From: Corydoras sp. C115
Lineage: Eukaryota; Chordata; Actinopteri; Siluriformes; Callichthyidae
Reading direction: 5' to 3'
NCBI GenBank assembly: GCA_019802505.1
Contig: JAFMOC010000395.1
Coordinates: 149,001 to 213,000, forward strand
Length of the DNA stretch: 64,000 nucleotides
This document shows positions 46,100 to 58,239 of this stretch, piece by piece. The position numbers were made by a program, and so were the translations under genes. Each line of letters opens with the position of its first letter. Positions within the stretch are counted from its first letter, which is position 1. Under the pieces are notes generated by a model. That model was given only the letters and a program-made list of their open reading frames with translations, ran no database searches and was not told the origin of the DNA.

Positions 46100-46325
46100 A
46101 TAGAAAGAAGGTCCTGGGTTTAGATTCCTGGTGTGAGGAGTTTGTATGTTCTCCCCACGTCAGTGTGGGTTTTCTTCCATAGTGCAAAACCTTGCAAGAC
46201 AAATATATTGGAAATACAGAATGACATAGATATTGAAATGTGAATGAACTGGTTTGCCTCTAAGGGGCCACACCCTCCCCCTCCCCACCGGTTAGCACTG
46301 GGAGCATTGCCACAGCCCCAATACA
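46100..46325 (+). mobile_element. old diverged SINE
   Basis: Degraded head and core (GGTCCTGGGTTTAGATTCC, ATGTTCTCCCCACGTC), heavily decayed. Confidence 0.45.
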
Positions 46326-46329
46326 AATA

Positions 46330-48260
46330 AACAGCAATGATTTATTCTTTTAAATATGTATTCAGAAACTGTCATTTCAATGAAGCAGTGGGAACTTGAA
46401 ATGGAACTCTTTATCTTTTGATCAGACCTTTAATTCTTTGTACTCGATTATGAAAATCACACGCGCCTACAATATTAATGGATTAAATCAGGTATTTGAG
46501 ACAGACGATTAGAAAGTTTTATACATACTTCAGATCAGTCCTGTATTTAACATCAGCCTTTATACTCGTGTGTTTTATAGCGTCTTTGCTTGTGATCAGA
46601 TTTGTTCCTGTAGCCGTTTCTTTTCTTAGACTGCAAGCCTTGTGTGTAATGTGCAAAACCCATCAGCTGATATCGGCTGATTTCGGATTGTGAATTTGTG
46701 GAGATTGCACTTGTACCATTACGACTCGTACGCTCTACTCCTGCGGTGCATCGTCAGTGACGGTTGAGATTTTCTAACGCGCGCCCTTCGTTATAAAGGG
46801 TCAAAAACATTACAGGTATTATGCTGCAGATTACGCTAAAGCTTGATGCCATAATCGATACACTGGCTGTATTTCCCTTTCTATACAAACCCTTCAGATG
46901 AAAGCACTAAGTTTAGAGCGTGGGAGGTCATGAGAAGATTCTTTGTTATAACACTGTTTGTTTTCTTACACTGTCCATAACGCTTCCTCTTTGCACAGGC
47001 CGCCATCACTCAACCAAACATGTACTGACAGAACGTCTTTGAATGCTAAATCACTGCCTGATTTATTTTTCTTGCTTCTGCCAAAAATAACACCCAACAA
47101 ACTGGGAACACTTTGCTTTAAGCGCACATCTTAGGACACACGGCGCAACACTCCGATCAGGGAACAAGGTGGATGTCCTGACCACTCAGCTGCATGTTAC
47201 TATATTATTAATGTTGGATTTCCAGGTGTTTTGTCACGGACAAATACTCATACAGTTATATTTATTGTATTAATGTATTATAGCTGTGATTGGCCTGCTG
47301 CCACTCCCCCAGGACACTCTGGCAAAAAAGATTTGTAATCTTAATGAGTTTTATCCAGGTTACAAAGAGGGTCCACTTTAGACTGAAAAGTCATAAAAGC
47401 TTCCACTGATGTAAAATGTTGGTGTCCCAATACATTTCTTTAAATAATGTATATTCATGAATAATAATTAACATATGGTGATAATTTATTTTAATTAATA
47501 GTCATAAAACGAATATTGCTACATGTGAGCTGAGGCACTGTGGAAGCCACACCAAATGACGACGTGGCTTACGGTGGTTATCCCACTTGTTGTACAGTTA
47601 CGTGTAGCAATACTAGTTTTAAGACCCTCCAAAATCTGTTTTTTATGATATAGGAAACCTTTTTTCAAAACCTATTCACTCAAAATCCTGCTTAGACCCA
47701 GACTGCCAAATACAGGCCCAACTATAATGATGCTGACCACAAAATGACAGCACGACTTCAGTGATCTCAGCGTTTGTTATGATTATTCCTCTGGTGGAAA
47801 AACGCTAATAATAAAAATCTGCCAAGGTTTTGCTTAATTGTGCCAAACCCAAAAGCAACACCTACAACCGTAAACATCGCTTTACATCCTGTGATTCACC
47901 CTTTTTTCTTCTTCTTAAATTAAGGAATGCAAGCAGCAGGACCCCGCAGGTTTCTTAGGAAGTCAGGAAAGCATGTACAGACATATTCTTCTACAAAACA
48001 TCTATTTTTCCATTAAAGTGACGCACTGTTCCAGCAACGTCTTCTTTAGGATGCGAGTTAATTTATATGAAAGCTGCGAGTTTGGAATTTAATAACTACG
48101 GTTCGGGTGTTGTGCGCTTACCTGCCAAATACTGTACCCTTCCAATGTTCTGAGGATTAAATGTTGTCATATTTTGAAATAACTATTTTTATGTGTTACA
48201 ATGACCTGCTGCATGTTGTGTGTTTATAACAAACAAAAATCTGTGTCCATGTTTTGTAGC
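46330..48260 (+). other. probable TPPP 3' UTR, no gene seen
   Basis: About 1.9 kb of mixed, repeat-poor sequence without a supported ORF. The relative lack of young SINEs and the polyadenylation signal at its end suggest a long 3' UTR, as TPPP has in other vertebrates. Inferred only. Confidence 0.4.
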
Positions 48261-48269
48261 GTTGTTATG

Positions 48270-48275
48270 AATAAA
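48270..48275 (+). terminator. candidate distal TPPP polyadenylation signal
   Basis: AATAAA followed 16 bp later by an A-rich tract. It lies between the convergent TPPP and CEP72 genes. Confidence 0.5.
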
Positions 48276-48809
48276 TGAGGAGAGAAAAAAAAAAAAGAAT
48301 CGACTCTCAATCTAATTCAAGGCATGTTGCGATGCTTATTTCGATCTTACACCCCACCAACAGTCTATTTACACGCTTCCGCCTGCGTCGTTTACATAGC
48401 AACGCTGCTTGTGAATATATTTAAATAGTAATCCCTTGTACAAGGCATCTAACCCCAATTGCTCCCGGGACGCCGTGTATAAATTCCTCTGTGTGTAAAA
48501 GCACATCACCTTATCAATAAGACATCTTTACAATTAAGTAAAAGTATCTTTAAACTTATTGAGAAAATCCATTTTAATTAAGTTACAGGTTACTACTTTA
48601 ATTTCTAACATTAGTCTCATGTGCTTAGAGATCACATCTGGGTTTTTTTTTTTTATATCGTCCTAAAAGCAGTAGTTAGCATTAATGGTCTCATCCACTG
48701 AACAAAAATAAAAAAGATAAAAGTGAATGCGGACCAAACGGTACGGGATTTAAAGACGAGCGTCACACTTTACAAACTTAGCGGAAACATTCTGATCACC
48801 TTAATCTCT

Positions 48810-49373
48810 CTATACTGCGATCTTCAGCTTTTCAGAGAGAAGCTGCTGCTCGAATTTGATCAGTTGCTTCTGCAGGGACACGTTTTCCTCCAAAACGCTC
48901 TTCAACTCCTGGTCCAGACAGTTCTGTTCATCAAAACATACAAGCACCAATGACTGGATCGGTTGTACATTCCAAAACATCGCACATTTACCTCAATCTT
49001 GTACAAACAGTTTGGCTATTTTGGCTGAGTTAGTGGATTTTTAATTTTTTTTTTGCTTAAAATATGCTGGAATTTTAAGATCATTAAAATTTGCCTTTCT
49101 GGTGCCAACAATCATGCCACTGAAAATTACAGACATGACATTTCTTTCTACTTTCGATGGTAAACAAACATTCCCTGGAGCTTTTGGACTGAATACATTA
49201 CGCTTTCACATGATTGACAGATTCAGCGTACAGTGTCTCTTAACAATGTGCTTGTTGATGTGAAATGTCTGCGGCTTAAAACATTAATGTGTCTGGATTT
49301 AGATTTAACTTTCTGCCACACACCCTGAAGCCACATTCTAGTTCAAATTGTGCAGAATGTACAAAAAAAGTCA

Positions 49374-49434
<61 letters not shown>

Positions 49435-52400
49435 ATATATATATATATATATATATATTTTTTTATAAAAAAAAAATAATAATAAATTAATAATTTTTGA
49501 TTGTGTAGAACATCATATACATTAAAACTGGACATCATTTTCATAACACCATACATACCATCATCCCATTCTTATTTTAAATACACAGTTCCATAAACCA
49601 ACAGTAGGCCTTAATGTACAAATCCTCTGGCCATGTGCAATTATGTACCCCCTAAATATCTTCCCAATAAAATTCCTCCTTTTTCCATGAGGTAAGTTCT
49701 GAGGTCATTAAAGCTGTTCTGAGAGTTTAAATGCTACCTTTAATTAGATACAGTTGACGACACTTACGATGCTGCTGTGCGCCTCCAGTAGCTGTCCTGT
49801 GAGGCTCTGAATTTCTAACAGACAGTCTCTTTCCTGGCTCTCCAGCTGTTTTTTAAAAGCCTTGGTCTGCTCTTTAAGCGCCTTGATCTCCTTCTCCCCG
49901 GCCGTTACCTCCTGCTCCATCATGCAGAGAATCCGTACAGCATGCACTACAGAACAATTAGAAACACCACTCAGTGACATTTAGGACCGTGTTTACAACA
50001 TTAACTAACGTCTCCAGTCGTCGCAACATGTTGTTTTTCTTATGAAACTCCATTACAAGCCGATGACATCATGTCTATCTGATCGGCTATTAGCTGTGCC
50101 ACTAGAGCGATGGCAGATGTTAACCAGACGTTCGATAATTCAATAATAAAGGAATTCATGGGCAATCAAGCTAATTACACTGTGAGTGTGTCAGTAATGT
50201 GCAATGTCAGCATTGCACCAGGATTCAGAATCCCATTGCACCAGGATTCAGGAGGATGACACTCGAACGAACTTCACTCACTGAAAAACTGCTTTGTGTT
50301 TTGGTTCTTGATCTCTCCAGACCAGTATTCATCCACCAAGCTCAGGAGAAGCTCCAACGGCTTCCTGTAGGCGGCCTGAGAACGGAAAACCATGATAGCC
50401 ATTAAAGAAATGGATTAAAAAACGATTATAGTAAATGCTAAAACTATTGTTCTACATTTTATCAGCAAGTTGTCTGATTTTTGACCCCATCAGGGTTTTA
50501 GAAAACGGATCTAGAGTTGAGTAATCAAAAGGAAAGGAAAAAACACTGATACTGCTGAAGAGTCCCTGGAACAGCAGTAAAGAAAAAAATCCTTAGCTCT
50601 CCTGAGGCTTAAGCTACAAAAATCTAATCCCATGTTATTATCTTGACTGCTTAATCCTACACTAGGAACACGGGGGGGGGGGGTGATTTTCCACATGTCC
50701 ATCCAGGGGAGAATGTGTCGGGCGCCAATCACTCACACAGATACACCATAAAGCGCCCGTCCCCAGGGTCCTTGTTGCTCATTTCCGTTCGTTTGTTACA
50801 TTTTTGTTACATGTTGTTGTTGAGACCAATGACTCCATTTTTTAAATGCTTATAATGACTAAAATATTAAAATAACAGATATTAAAAAGCAGAAGATAAC
50901 GGATGAATTGATGGAAACCCAAACAGGTCATTCCACAAAATACTAATTCATATAAATCACCAGCTGTTTGTAGGAATGTAGAAACATCTGATATTAATAA
51001 GTTCTAATAAATGAAGCTGAGCATGATCCTCATTTACTCACTTTGTTGGCTCTCTCCGATGTCGTTAGGCGTTTCAGTGGATTCTCACTCTCAGAGCAGT
51101 GAAGCCTCAGTCTGGGGGGATGCAGCACTGGGTTTCTGTCCAGCTCACAGTAATTTTTCAGTGAACGAGTTGCCTGATCTGGTTTAGAAGAACAGCAACA
51201 GAACTATCAATGTTAAGACAATAGAAAGCTATCAGACTGAAACACAAAGTTTTAACAAAAGAGTTTAAACACATGTTACATGTAGCAGCTGTTAAGACTT
51301 TAGACTCAATAATGTTCTTTCTTCATATCTTTTGTATTACATTAGGCTACATGAGGTCATTTAGCAGACGCTTTTATTTAAAGTGACCTAGAAATATCCC
51401 AACTCGATGGTTGGAGCAGAGCAGGGTACACCATACTGCCCCCCCCCTGGAGCAATGAGGTGTGTCAGAGGACCCACACTGACAGCTTTGGTGGACTTCG
51501 GATTCAAATCTCCAAACCTTCAGCTTGTCGGCCGATCATTCTGACCACTGATTACAATTAAATCTGCTTTAATTCTTTTTTTAGTTAAATGTTAAATTGG
51601 CGGCACGGTGGCTTAGCATGTTCTCCTCTCAGCGCTAGGGATTCCCGGTTCGAATCCCCATCTGGGTGGAGTTTCCATGTTCTCTCCGTGTCCGCGTGGG
51701 TTTCCTCCGGGTTCTCAGGTTTCCTCCCACAGTCCAAAAACATGGATCGAACATGGATTGACTTCTCCAAAGTGCCCCATATAGAGTGTGTCTGTGTGAG
51801 TGAGTGTGTGCCCAGTGATAGATTGGCACCCTGTCCTGGGTGTATCTGCCCAGCGCCCGAAACGTTCTCCCCTGGATGGGCATGGGGAACCCCCCCCCCG
51901 CGCGACCCTATTAGAGGATAAAGCGGAAGATAATGAATGAAGAATAATGAATGAAATGTTAAATTATAATACCACTAACTTACCTTGTGATGTTATGGTT
52001 TTGTTACTGGGATGAGGTGTGAAGTTGCTCTCCGCTGGTCTAAATGTGTGTGTGAACATCTCTGAAGGGTTTTGCCACAGCTGGGCTGATGTGCGTCTCC
52101 TGAGCGACGGATCAGTGAATGTGACTTTGGGAGCAGATCTTGGAGACTGGGCATGAGCATCTAATCAAAAGCAAAAACCCAATACAATAACACTGATGGG
52201 TAAAATAAAATAAAAAAAACAAAGAAATAACGCCCTCTTGTGGTCACACAAAAAATACAACAGCTTACAAACTGAGCTCTATGAGATTTCATGATTGATG
52301 AATAAATAGGTTTTCAAATATTAAAAGTTTAAAAAAAGTTTAAAACTTAAAACTTTTGACTGGTTCTTAATAACAGAAAAAATTATTATATGATTATAAT

Positions 52401-55400
52401 ACGGCACGGTGGCTTAGTGTTTAGCACGTTCGCCTCTCAGCACTAGGGATTCCCAGTTCGAATCCCCATCAGGGTGGAGTTTCCATGTTCTCCCCGTGTC
52501 CGCGTGGGTTTCCTCCGGGTTTTCCAGTTTCCTCCCACAGTCCAAAAACATGGATCAAGTCAATTGAGTTCTCCAAATTGCCCCATATAGAGTGTGTATG
52601 TATGAGTGAGTGTGTGGATCCTGGGTGTATCTGCCCAGCGCCCGAAACGTTCTCCCCTGGATGGGCATGGGGAACCCCACCGCGACCCTAATAGAGGATA
52701 AAGCGGAAGATAATGAATGAATGAATGAATGATTATAATAAGATTTTCTCATTTATTGTTCATTGGTCCAAGTTACCTGCCAAAAAATTGGAGTCTGGTT
52801 TGTCTTTTGTTTCACTGTGAGCTTTTGGTATGATCCTATTTCCAGATTTCTCCTGATTAAACACCGTCTCCTCATTTCCCTCTCGGAGGGACAGCCTCGA
52901 CATCACCCTGTTCACCGAGGCAATCCGAGAATCGTTGATTCTATAAAACACAGATCATATGATAACTATTCCACACCCCATCACCCATCTACTTTAGACT
53001 TATTATAAATAACAACCACAGTTTCAAACTGGATTAATGCAAACGTGCTCAAACCAGGGCAAATGTTTGCAAGAATATGAGCAGAGCACTTAACAGCTGT
53101 CTGCACAATCATGGTTTAAGTAATGTTTAAACTACCGTATTTTCCGGACCATAAGGCGCACCGTATTATAAGGCGCAGTCTGAATTACGGGGTCTATTTC
53201 TGTATTTGAGCCACGTATAAGGCGCACCGTACTATAAGGCGCAGTCTGAATTAGAGACTCTATTTCTGTACGGTACTTATTCTGTACGGCAGCGTATTAT
53301 AAGGCACTCGCTAAAACATACGATCTACAAGAAAAGTAAAGGATGCAAAACGCTGATTTATAATTGAAGTTTGTTCTACTACTTGATAAAACACACATTA
53401 TTTTAATCTCTCTTCTCCCTCAAATCCATCAGCGTCCTCGTCTTCTGTGTCTGAATTAAAAAGCTGGTTCTCTATCGAGCACTCCGGTGTTCCCCCTCAT
53501 CGATGTCCGAGTCCGTCTCGTTTTCGGGCGGCCGTTCGGCGACGACGCCGGCTTTCGTGAAAGCTCGGACGACGGTCACGGCAGAAACCTCAGCCCGGAC
53601 GTCCACAATCCATTCACAGACGGTGGCGTAACTCGCCCCGCCGCCGCCTCCCGAGTTTTAGTAAACGTGTGCTCGCCGTCTATCATCCATCGCTCCCACG
53701 CCGCCCGCGACTTTAAATTAAACGCCCCGTTTACGCCAATGTCCAGCGGTCGGAGTTCTTTATTTAATCCTCCCGGAATGACGGCGAGCTCCCAATTAAT
53801 TTTCTTCACTCGGCTTTTCTGTGAGATGAGCGCGCATGGAGTCACAGATCAGCAGGGCGGCGATGTGTGGAACAAAAACCACCCGGTCGCACAACAATAC
53901 TTTTATAGAATTTGGAACTCTGTTCACGTATAAGGCACCGGATTATAAGGCGCACGTCCGATTTCTGGGAAAATTTTAGGCTTTTAGGTGCGCCTTATAG
54001 TCCGGAAAATACGGTACTTGTTTTAAACTATACAGATTATTATAATAGTGAGGTGATAATGAGATGCGGCAGCCGATGGACTGATCCGAATAGCTTCTAA
54101 TCCAATAAATGAGAAGAGAAACCTGCCTGTGCATCACTTCCTCCCCGCAAAGAGGAGATTTCTTACTGGGACTGAGCTCTGATTCTACAGAGAAGAGCAT
54201 CAGAGCTGCTTTCCTCTCTCGGTCTCTCACAGCACAGTCATCTGTTTAAAGGGAAAGACAAAAAAAAAGTACTACACACTGCTGGAAATAAATATCATTC
54301 TAATATCAAAAAATAAATGGGAGTTCGGTATTTTAGCTTTTCTTTTTCTTTTTTTTAAAACAACAAATACAATTGGGAGGAAACCAGAGAACCTGGAGGA
54401 AACCGGAGAACGCCGAGAGGAGAACATGCTAACCACTGAGCCACCGTGCCGCCCTGCTTTGATTTAACAATTTAATATAAAAAATAGGGCGGCACGGTGG
54501 CTTAGTGGTTAACACGTTCACCTCTCAGCGCTAGGGATTCCCGGTTCGAATCCCCATCTGGGTGGAGTTTCCATGTTCTCCCCGTGTCCGCGTGGGTTTC
54601 CTCCGGGTTCCCCGGTTTCCTCCCACAGTCCAAAAACATGGATCAAGTCAATTGAGTTCTCCAAATTGCCCCATATAGAGTGTGTCTGTGTGAGTGAGTG
54701 TGTGCCCAGCGATGGATTGGCGCCCTGTCCTGGATGTATTTGCCCAGAGCCCAAGACGTTCTCCCCTGGATGGGCATGGGGAACCCCCCCCCGCGACCCT
54801 AATAGAGGATAAAGCGGGAGATAATGAATGAATGAATATAAAAAAATAGGGCGGCACGGTGGCTTAGTGGTTAACACGTTCTCCTCTCAGCGCTAGGGAT
54901 TCCCGGTTCGAATCCCCATCTGGGTGGAGTTTCCATGTCCTCCCCGTGTCCGCGTGGGTTTCCTCCGGGTTCTCCGGTTTCCTCCCACAGTCCAAAAACA
55001 TGGATCAAGTCAATTGAGTGCTCCAAATTGCCCCATATAGAGTGTGTCTGTGTGAGTGAGTGTGTGTCCTGGCACACATTGGCACCCTGGCATGGGTGTA
55101 TCTGCCCAACGTTCTCCCCTGGATGGGCATGGGGAACCCCACCACGACCCTAATATAGGATAAAGCGGAAGATAATGAATGAATGAATGAATATAAAAAA
55201 TAAACAAAATGTTGCAATTCAATAAAATATGTTGTTGTTTTTTTATATGTTGCCTTAACGCAATTTCGATTCGTGTTAAAAGAGTTGAATGCACAAGACT
55301 CTTTCTCTATACAAACTATCAATCTTTTAACATAAGCGTAAAATATCCATCCATCCATTATATTCCGTTTAATCCTCTGCTAGGATCGCGGGGGGGGGAG

Positions 55401-55523
55401 TTCAGTATTTTAGCTTTTCTTTTTCTTTTTTTTTAAAACAACAAATACACTGCTAGAGGCTGTGGTAAAGGCATAAAAGATAGAAGCACAGTTGACTTTT
55501 ACCCTATTTAAAAATGTGTTTAC

Positions 55524-55566
<43 letters not shown>

Positions 55567-58122
55567 CTACACAAATTCACACCTTTGCTTCGATTACCAT
55601 GACATTTAACATACTTATTTTAAGTATTTTCATGTTTTTTTTTCGCTCGCAGTTAAATAAAGATTCTATTTTAGAAAAAACATCAAAAAGCAACTAACTA
55701 CATACCGAGTTTTCGAAGCTTTGAGATTGCGTGGACTAAATACAGACGGTATTGAGGGTCTTTCTTCGCCACAGGGTTCAGTCTTAAATCCAGCTCCCTC
55801 AGGTGTTGCAGGCTTCCCAAGTCTAAGACGTCTTGAAGAGAGGCGATTCGGTTGTAGTACAAATTCAATTTCTCCAGCAGCTTTAAATGTAGAATGCCCT
55901 AAAATAATTATATTTAATTAGATATTTATATCTGTATTATATCTCTTTTTTTTTTTTTTTTAATAACTCACCTGTACTGAGACCAGCGCATTATGAGACA
56001 GGTCCAGACTCTTCAACCGGACAAAATTTTTTAGAGAAGCTCCCAAATGGCCTATTTTTCCTAATTCGTAGGTTCCTGGCAGGCACAGCGATCGGACATC
56101 CGCTGAAATATCAGAAAAAGGAAATAACAGTAACAGTTTTTAATGACATGTTACTTTCGAGCTAAGCACTTGTAGTAAAGTGTATTATGTACTTTTATTT
56201 TTGGAAGATTTTACTAATGAAACTTGAATTTGATTGACTCCTAGTGATTTAGATGAAGTACTGACTTCGCCTCTGTATAGACTCCTACTGACTCTATAAA
56301 GAATTGGGGTCAGAATCCCATCCATCCATCCCCATTCATTATCTCCCGCTTTATCCTCTATTAGGGTTGCAGGAGGGTTCCCCATGCCCATCCAGGGGAG
56401 AACTTTTCGGGCGCTGGGCAGATACACCCAGGACAGGAAGCCAATCTATCGCTGGACACACATTCACACACACACACACACACAGACAAACTCTATATGG
56501 GGCAATTTGGAGAACTCAATTGACTTGATCCATGTTTTTGGACTGTGGGAGGAAACCGGAGAACCCGGAGGAAACCCACGCGGACACGGGGAGAACATGC
56601 AAACTCCACCCAGATTGGAATTCGAACCGGGAATCCCTAGCGCCGAGAGGAGAACATGCTAAACCACTAAGCCAACGTGCCGCCCGGGTCAGAATCCCAG
56701 TAACTCAGAATCATTGCTGAACCCAACTCTATGTAGACTCATAGTAACCAAGAATCGTTACTTCTATTGACTCCATACTGACTCAGACTTCATATTAACT
56801 CCTAGACTGTGGAGTCATATTCAGTACTGATTCTGACTCGGTTCTGAATCCTAAGGAGTCATATTCCACATAGTCACTTTAACTTCAAACTGATTCCAAC
56901 TTTGGAACGACTTCACATTGACTCAGAACCAAACCGACTCAGGATCTGTACTGACTCAGTCGCTTGCTTTTCATTGTCATTATTAAAAGCTCATTATAAA
57001 ACATAATGAATAGATAATTATGTAAAATCTGGTATATTATCTGCGGCATGGGAGCTTAGTGGTTTAGCACGTTCTCCTCTCAGCTCTAGGGATTCCCGGT
57101 TCGAATCCCCATTTGGGTGGAGTTTCCATGTTCTCCCCGTATCCGCGTGGGTTTCCTCCCGGTTCTCCGGTTTCCTCCCACTGTCCAAAAACATGGATCA
57201 AGTCAATTGAGTTCTCCAAATTGCCCCATATAGCGTGTGTCTGTGTGAGTGTGTGCCCAGCGATAGATTGGCCCCCTGTCCTGGGTGTATCTGCACGGCG
57301 CCCGAAACGTTCTCCCCTGGATGGGTATGGGGAACCCCCCCGCGACCCTAATAGAGGATAAAGCGGAAGATAATGAATGAATGAATCTCAGAAGCGGCGG
57401 CACGGTGACTTAGTGGTTAACACGTTCGCCTCTCAGCTCTAGGGATTCCGGTTCGAATCCCCATTTGGGTGGAGTTTCCATGTTCTCGCCGTGTCCGCGT
57501 GGGTTTCCTCCGGGTTCTCCGGTTTCCTCCCACAGTCCAAAAACATGGATCAAGTCAATTGAATTCTCCAAATTGCCCCATATAGAGTGTGTGTGTGAGT
57601 GAGTGTGTGCCCAGCGATGAATTGGCGCCCTGTCCTGGGTGTATCTGCCCAGCGCCCGAAACGTTCTCCCCTGGATGGGCATGGAGAACCCCACCGAGAC
57701 CCTAATAGAGGATAAAGCGGGTGATAATGAATGAATGAATGGTATATTCTCGTAACACTGAAGTGTAAAAGCCAAAGCGGGTGGAACGCTGTGAGGTATA
57801 ACGATGCGATAGTTTGACACAAACGATAAACACACTGCTATTAATACTAATACAGCTCATGAGAAAACATTAAGACAAATATTTAGCTATAGTCACAATG
57901 TTAAAGACGTATAATGACAAAAATGACACAACACCGCTGACGTCATACAATTCCATTCACGCTAAGACGCCACAGTGTTTGGCTCAAATTTAGCGGAACG
58001 ATTTCGTTTCTGTAACGACGCCGCGTTGAGTTTGTCTCCCGCTCACCCAAACATTTGTGCTGAAGGTTTAACTTTTCTCGGATCCACTGCTCTGTTATCA
58101 ACAGACTCCCTGAGGCCGCCAT
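48810..58122 (-). CDS. cep72: CEP72 centrosomal leucine-rich-repeat protein
   Basis: Centriolar-satellite protein that recruits CEP290 and gamma-tubulin complexes. Exons: 58122-58047, 56102-55972, 55898-55706, 54241-54123, 52940-52777, 52160-51984, 51178-51042, 50375-50282, 49946-49768, 48923-48810 (TAG at 48812-48810). The N-terminus is MAASGSLLITEQWIREKL. Exons 2-3 carry the leucine-rich repeats (LKSLDLSHNALVSVQ, LEKLNLYYNRIASLQDV, LRLNPV) and exon 4 the RDRERKAALM cap. Exon 6 has NFTPHP as in human. Exons 9-10 form a coiled coil (EKEIKALKEQTKAFKKQL). The total of 1384 nt (~460 residues) is shorter than human 647. The exon 4/5 junction is out of phase, so a short exon is missed or an indel is present. 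Confidence 0.9.
49377..49460. repeat. (TA)n microsatellite, two blocks
   Basis: TA runs 49377-49427 and 49432-49457 followed by T and A runs, in the last CEP72 intron. Confidence 0.93.
50640..50755 (-). mobile_element. old SINE 3' fragment
   Basis: Degraded inverted piece with CCATCCAGGGGAGAATGTG and a 12-G run. Confidence 0.5.
51340..51553 (-). mobile_element. diverged family B SINE
   Basis: CATTTAGCAGACGCTTTTAT, GGAGCAATGAGGTGTG and a CTGACCACTGA end. It is older than 25400 and 40434. Confidence 0.65.
51599..51953 (+). mobile_element. SINE A full length
   Basis: The exact 12-bp TSD AAATGTTAAATT is at 51587-51598 and 51954-51965. It ends 31 bp from CEP72 exon 6. Confidence 0.9.
52402..52730 (+). 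mobile_element. SINE A with a small internal deletion
   Basis: The TSD TGATTATAATA flanks it. The CCCAGCGATGG segment is lost. Confidence 0.88.
53133..54016 (-). mobile_element. pogo/Tigger-like element, second copy
   Basis: Same termini, TA flanks and transposase C-terminal segment as 3392-4262 but inverted, with few differences over ~880 bp. It fills most of CEP72 intron 4, where the phase conflict lies. Confidence 0.8.
54321..55447. mobile_element. SINE cluster between ~50-bp direct repeats
   Basis: Direct repeats beginning GAGTTC(G/A)GTATTTTAGC (54324-54372 and 55399-55447) enclose an inverted SINE head fragment (54375-54454), full plus copies 54487-54837 and 54849-55187, and a diverged inverted 3' end (55345-55395). 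It is in CEP72 intron 3. Confidence 0.82.
55527..55563. repeat. (TG)n microsatellite
   Basis: A TG run in CEP72 intron 3. Confidence 0.95.
56321..56685 (-). mobile_element. SINE A full length
   Basis: The exact 14-bp TSD GGGTCAGAATCCCA is at 56307-56320 and 56686-56699, in CEP72 intron 2. The following 56700-56960 is a degenerate tract rich in GACTCA/TGACTC units. Confidence 0.92.
56700..56965. repeat. degenerate GACTC/ACTGACTC-rich tract
   Basis: Repeated TGACTC, GACTCA and ACTCCTA words spaced irregularly (similar words also at 56235-56305) look like an old decayed minisatellite in CEP72 intron 2. Confidence 0.5.
57042..57740 (+). mobile_element. SINE A dimer with a single TSD
   Basis: Copies 57042-57386 and 57396-57740 share the GCTCTAGGGATTC and CCATTTGGGTGG variants, are joined by a ~10-bp linker, and are bounded by GGTATATT (57031-57038, 57741-57748). 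Confidence 0.82.
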
Positions 58123-58139
58123 GGTTTCAAACGGGTGTC

Positions 58140-58162
58140 GCGCGCATGCGCATGCGCATTGC
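58140..58162. promoter_or_regulatory. tandem NRF1-like sites at the CEP72 start
   Basis: GCGCATGCGCATGCGCAT just upstream of the CEP72 ATG (58122) matches overlapping NRF1 half-sites (GCGCATGCGC). Such sites are frequent in CpG promoters of housekeeping genes. Binding is inferred. Confidence 0.6.
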
Positions 58163-58239
58163 ACTCCGACGTCGCCACGGGTGACTGCTTTACTTCTCGC
58201 TGTCACCGTCACGCGACAGTTTTTGCTTTGATTTAACAT

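Noticed and set aside
46496..46693. A 65-codon hydrophobic ORF in the TPPP 3' region
   Set aside because: Short, AT-driven, no start context or homologue recognised, and located in likely 3' UTR.
54573..54812. Recurrent ORFs of 70-170 codons with shared words such as FSPCPRGFPPGSPVSSHS and their antisense partners
   Set aside because: They all map to the family A SINE body. The same peptide recurs wherever the SINE lies, with random frameshifts, so they are not genes.
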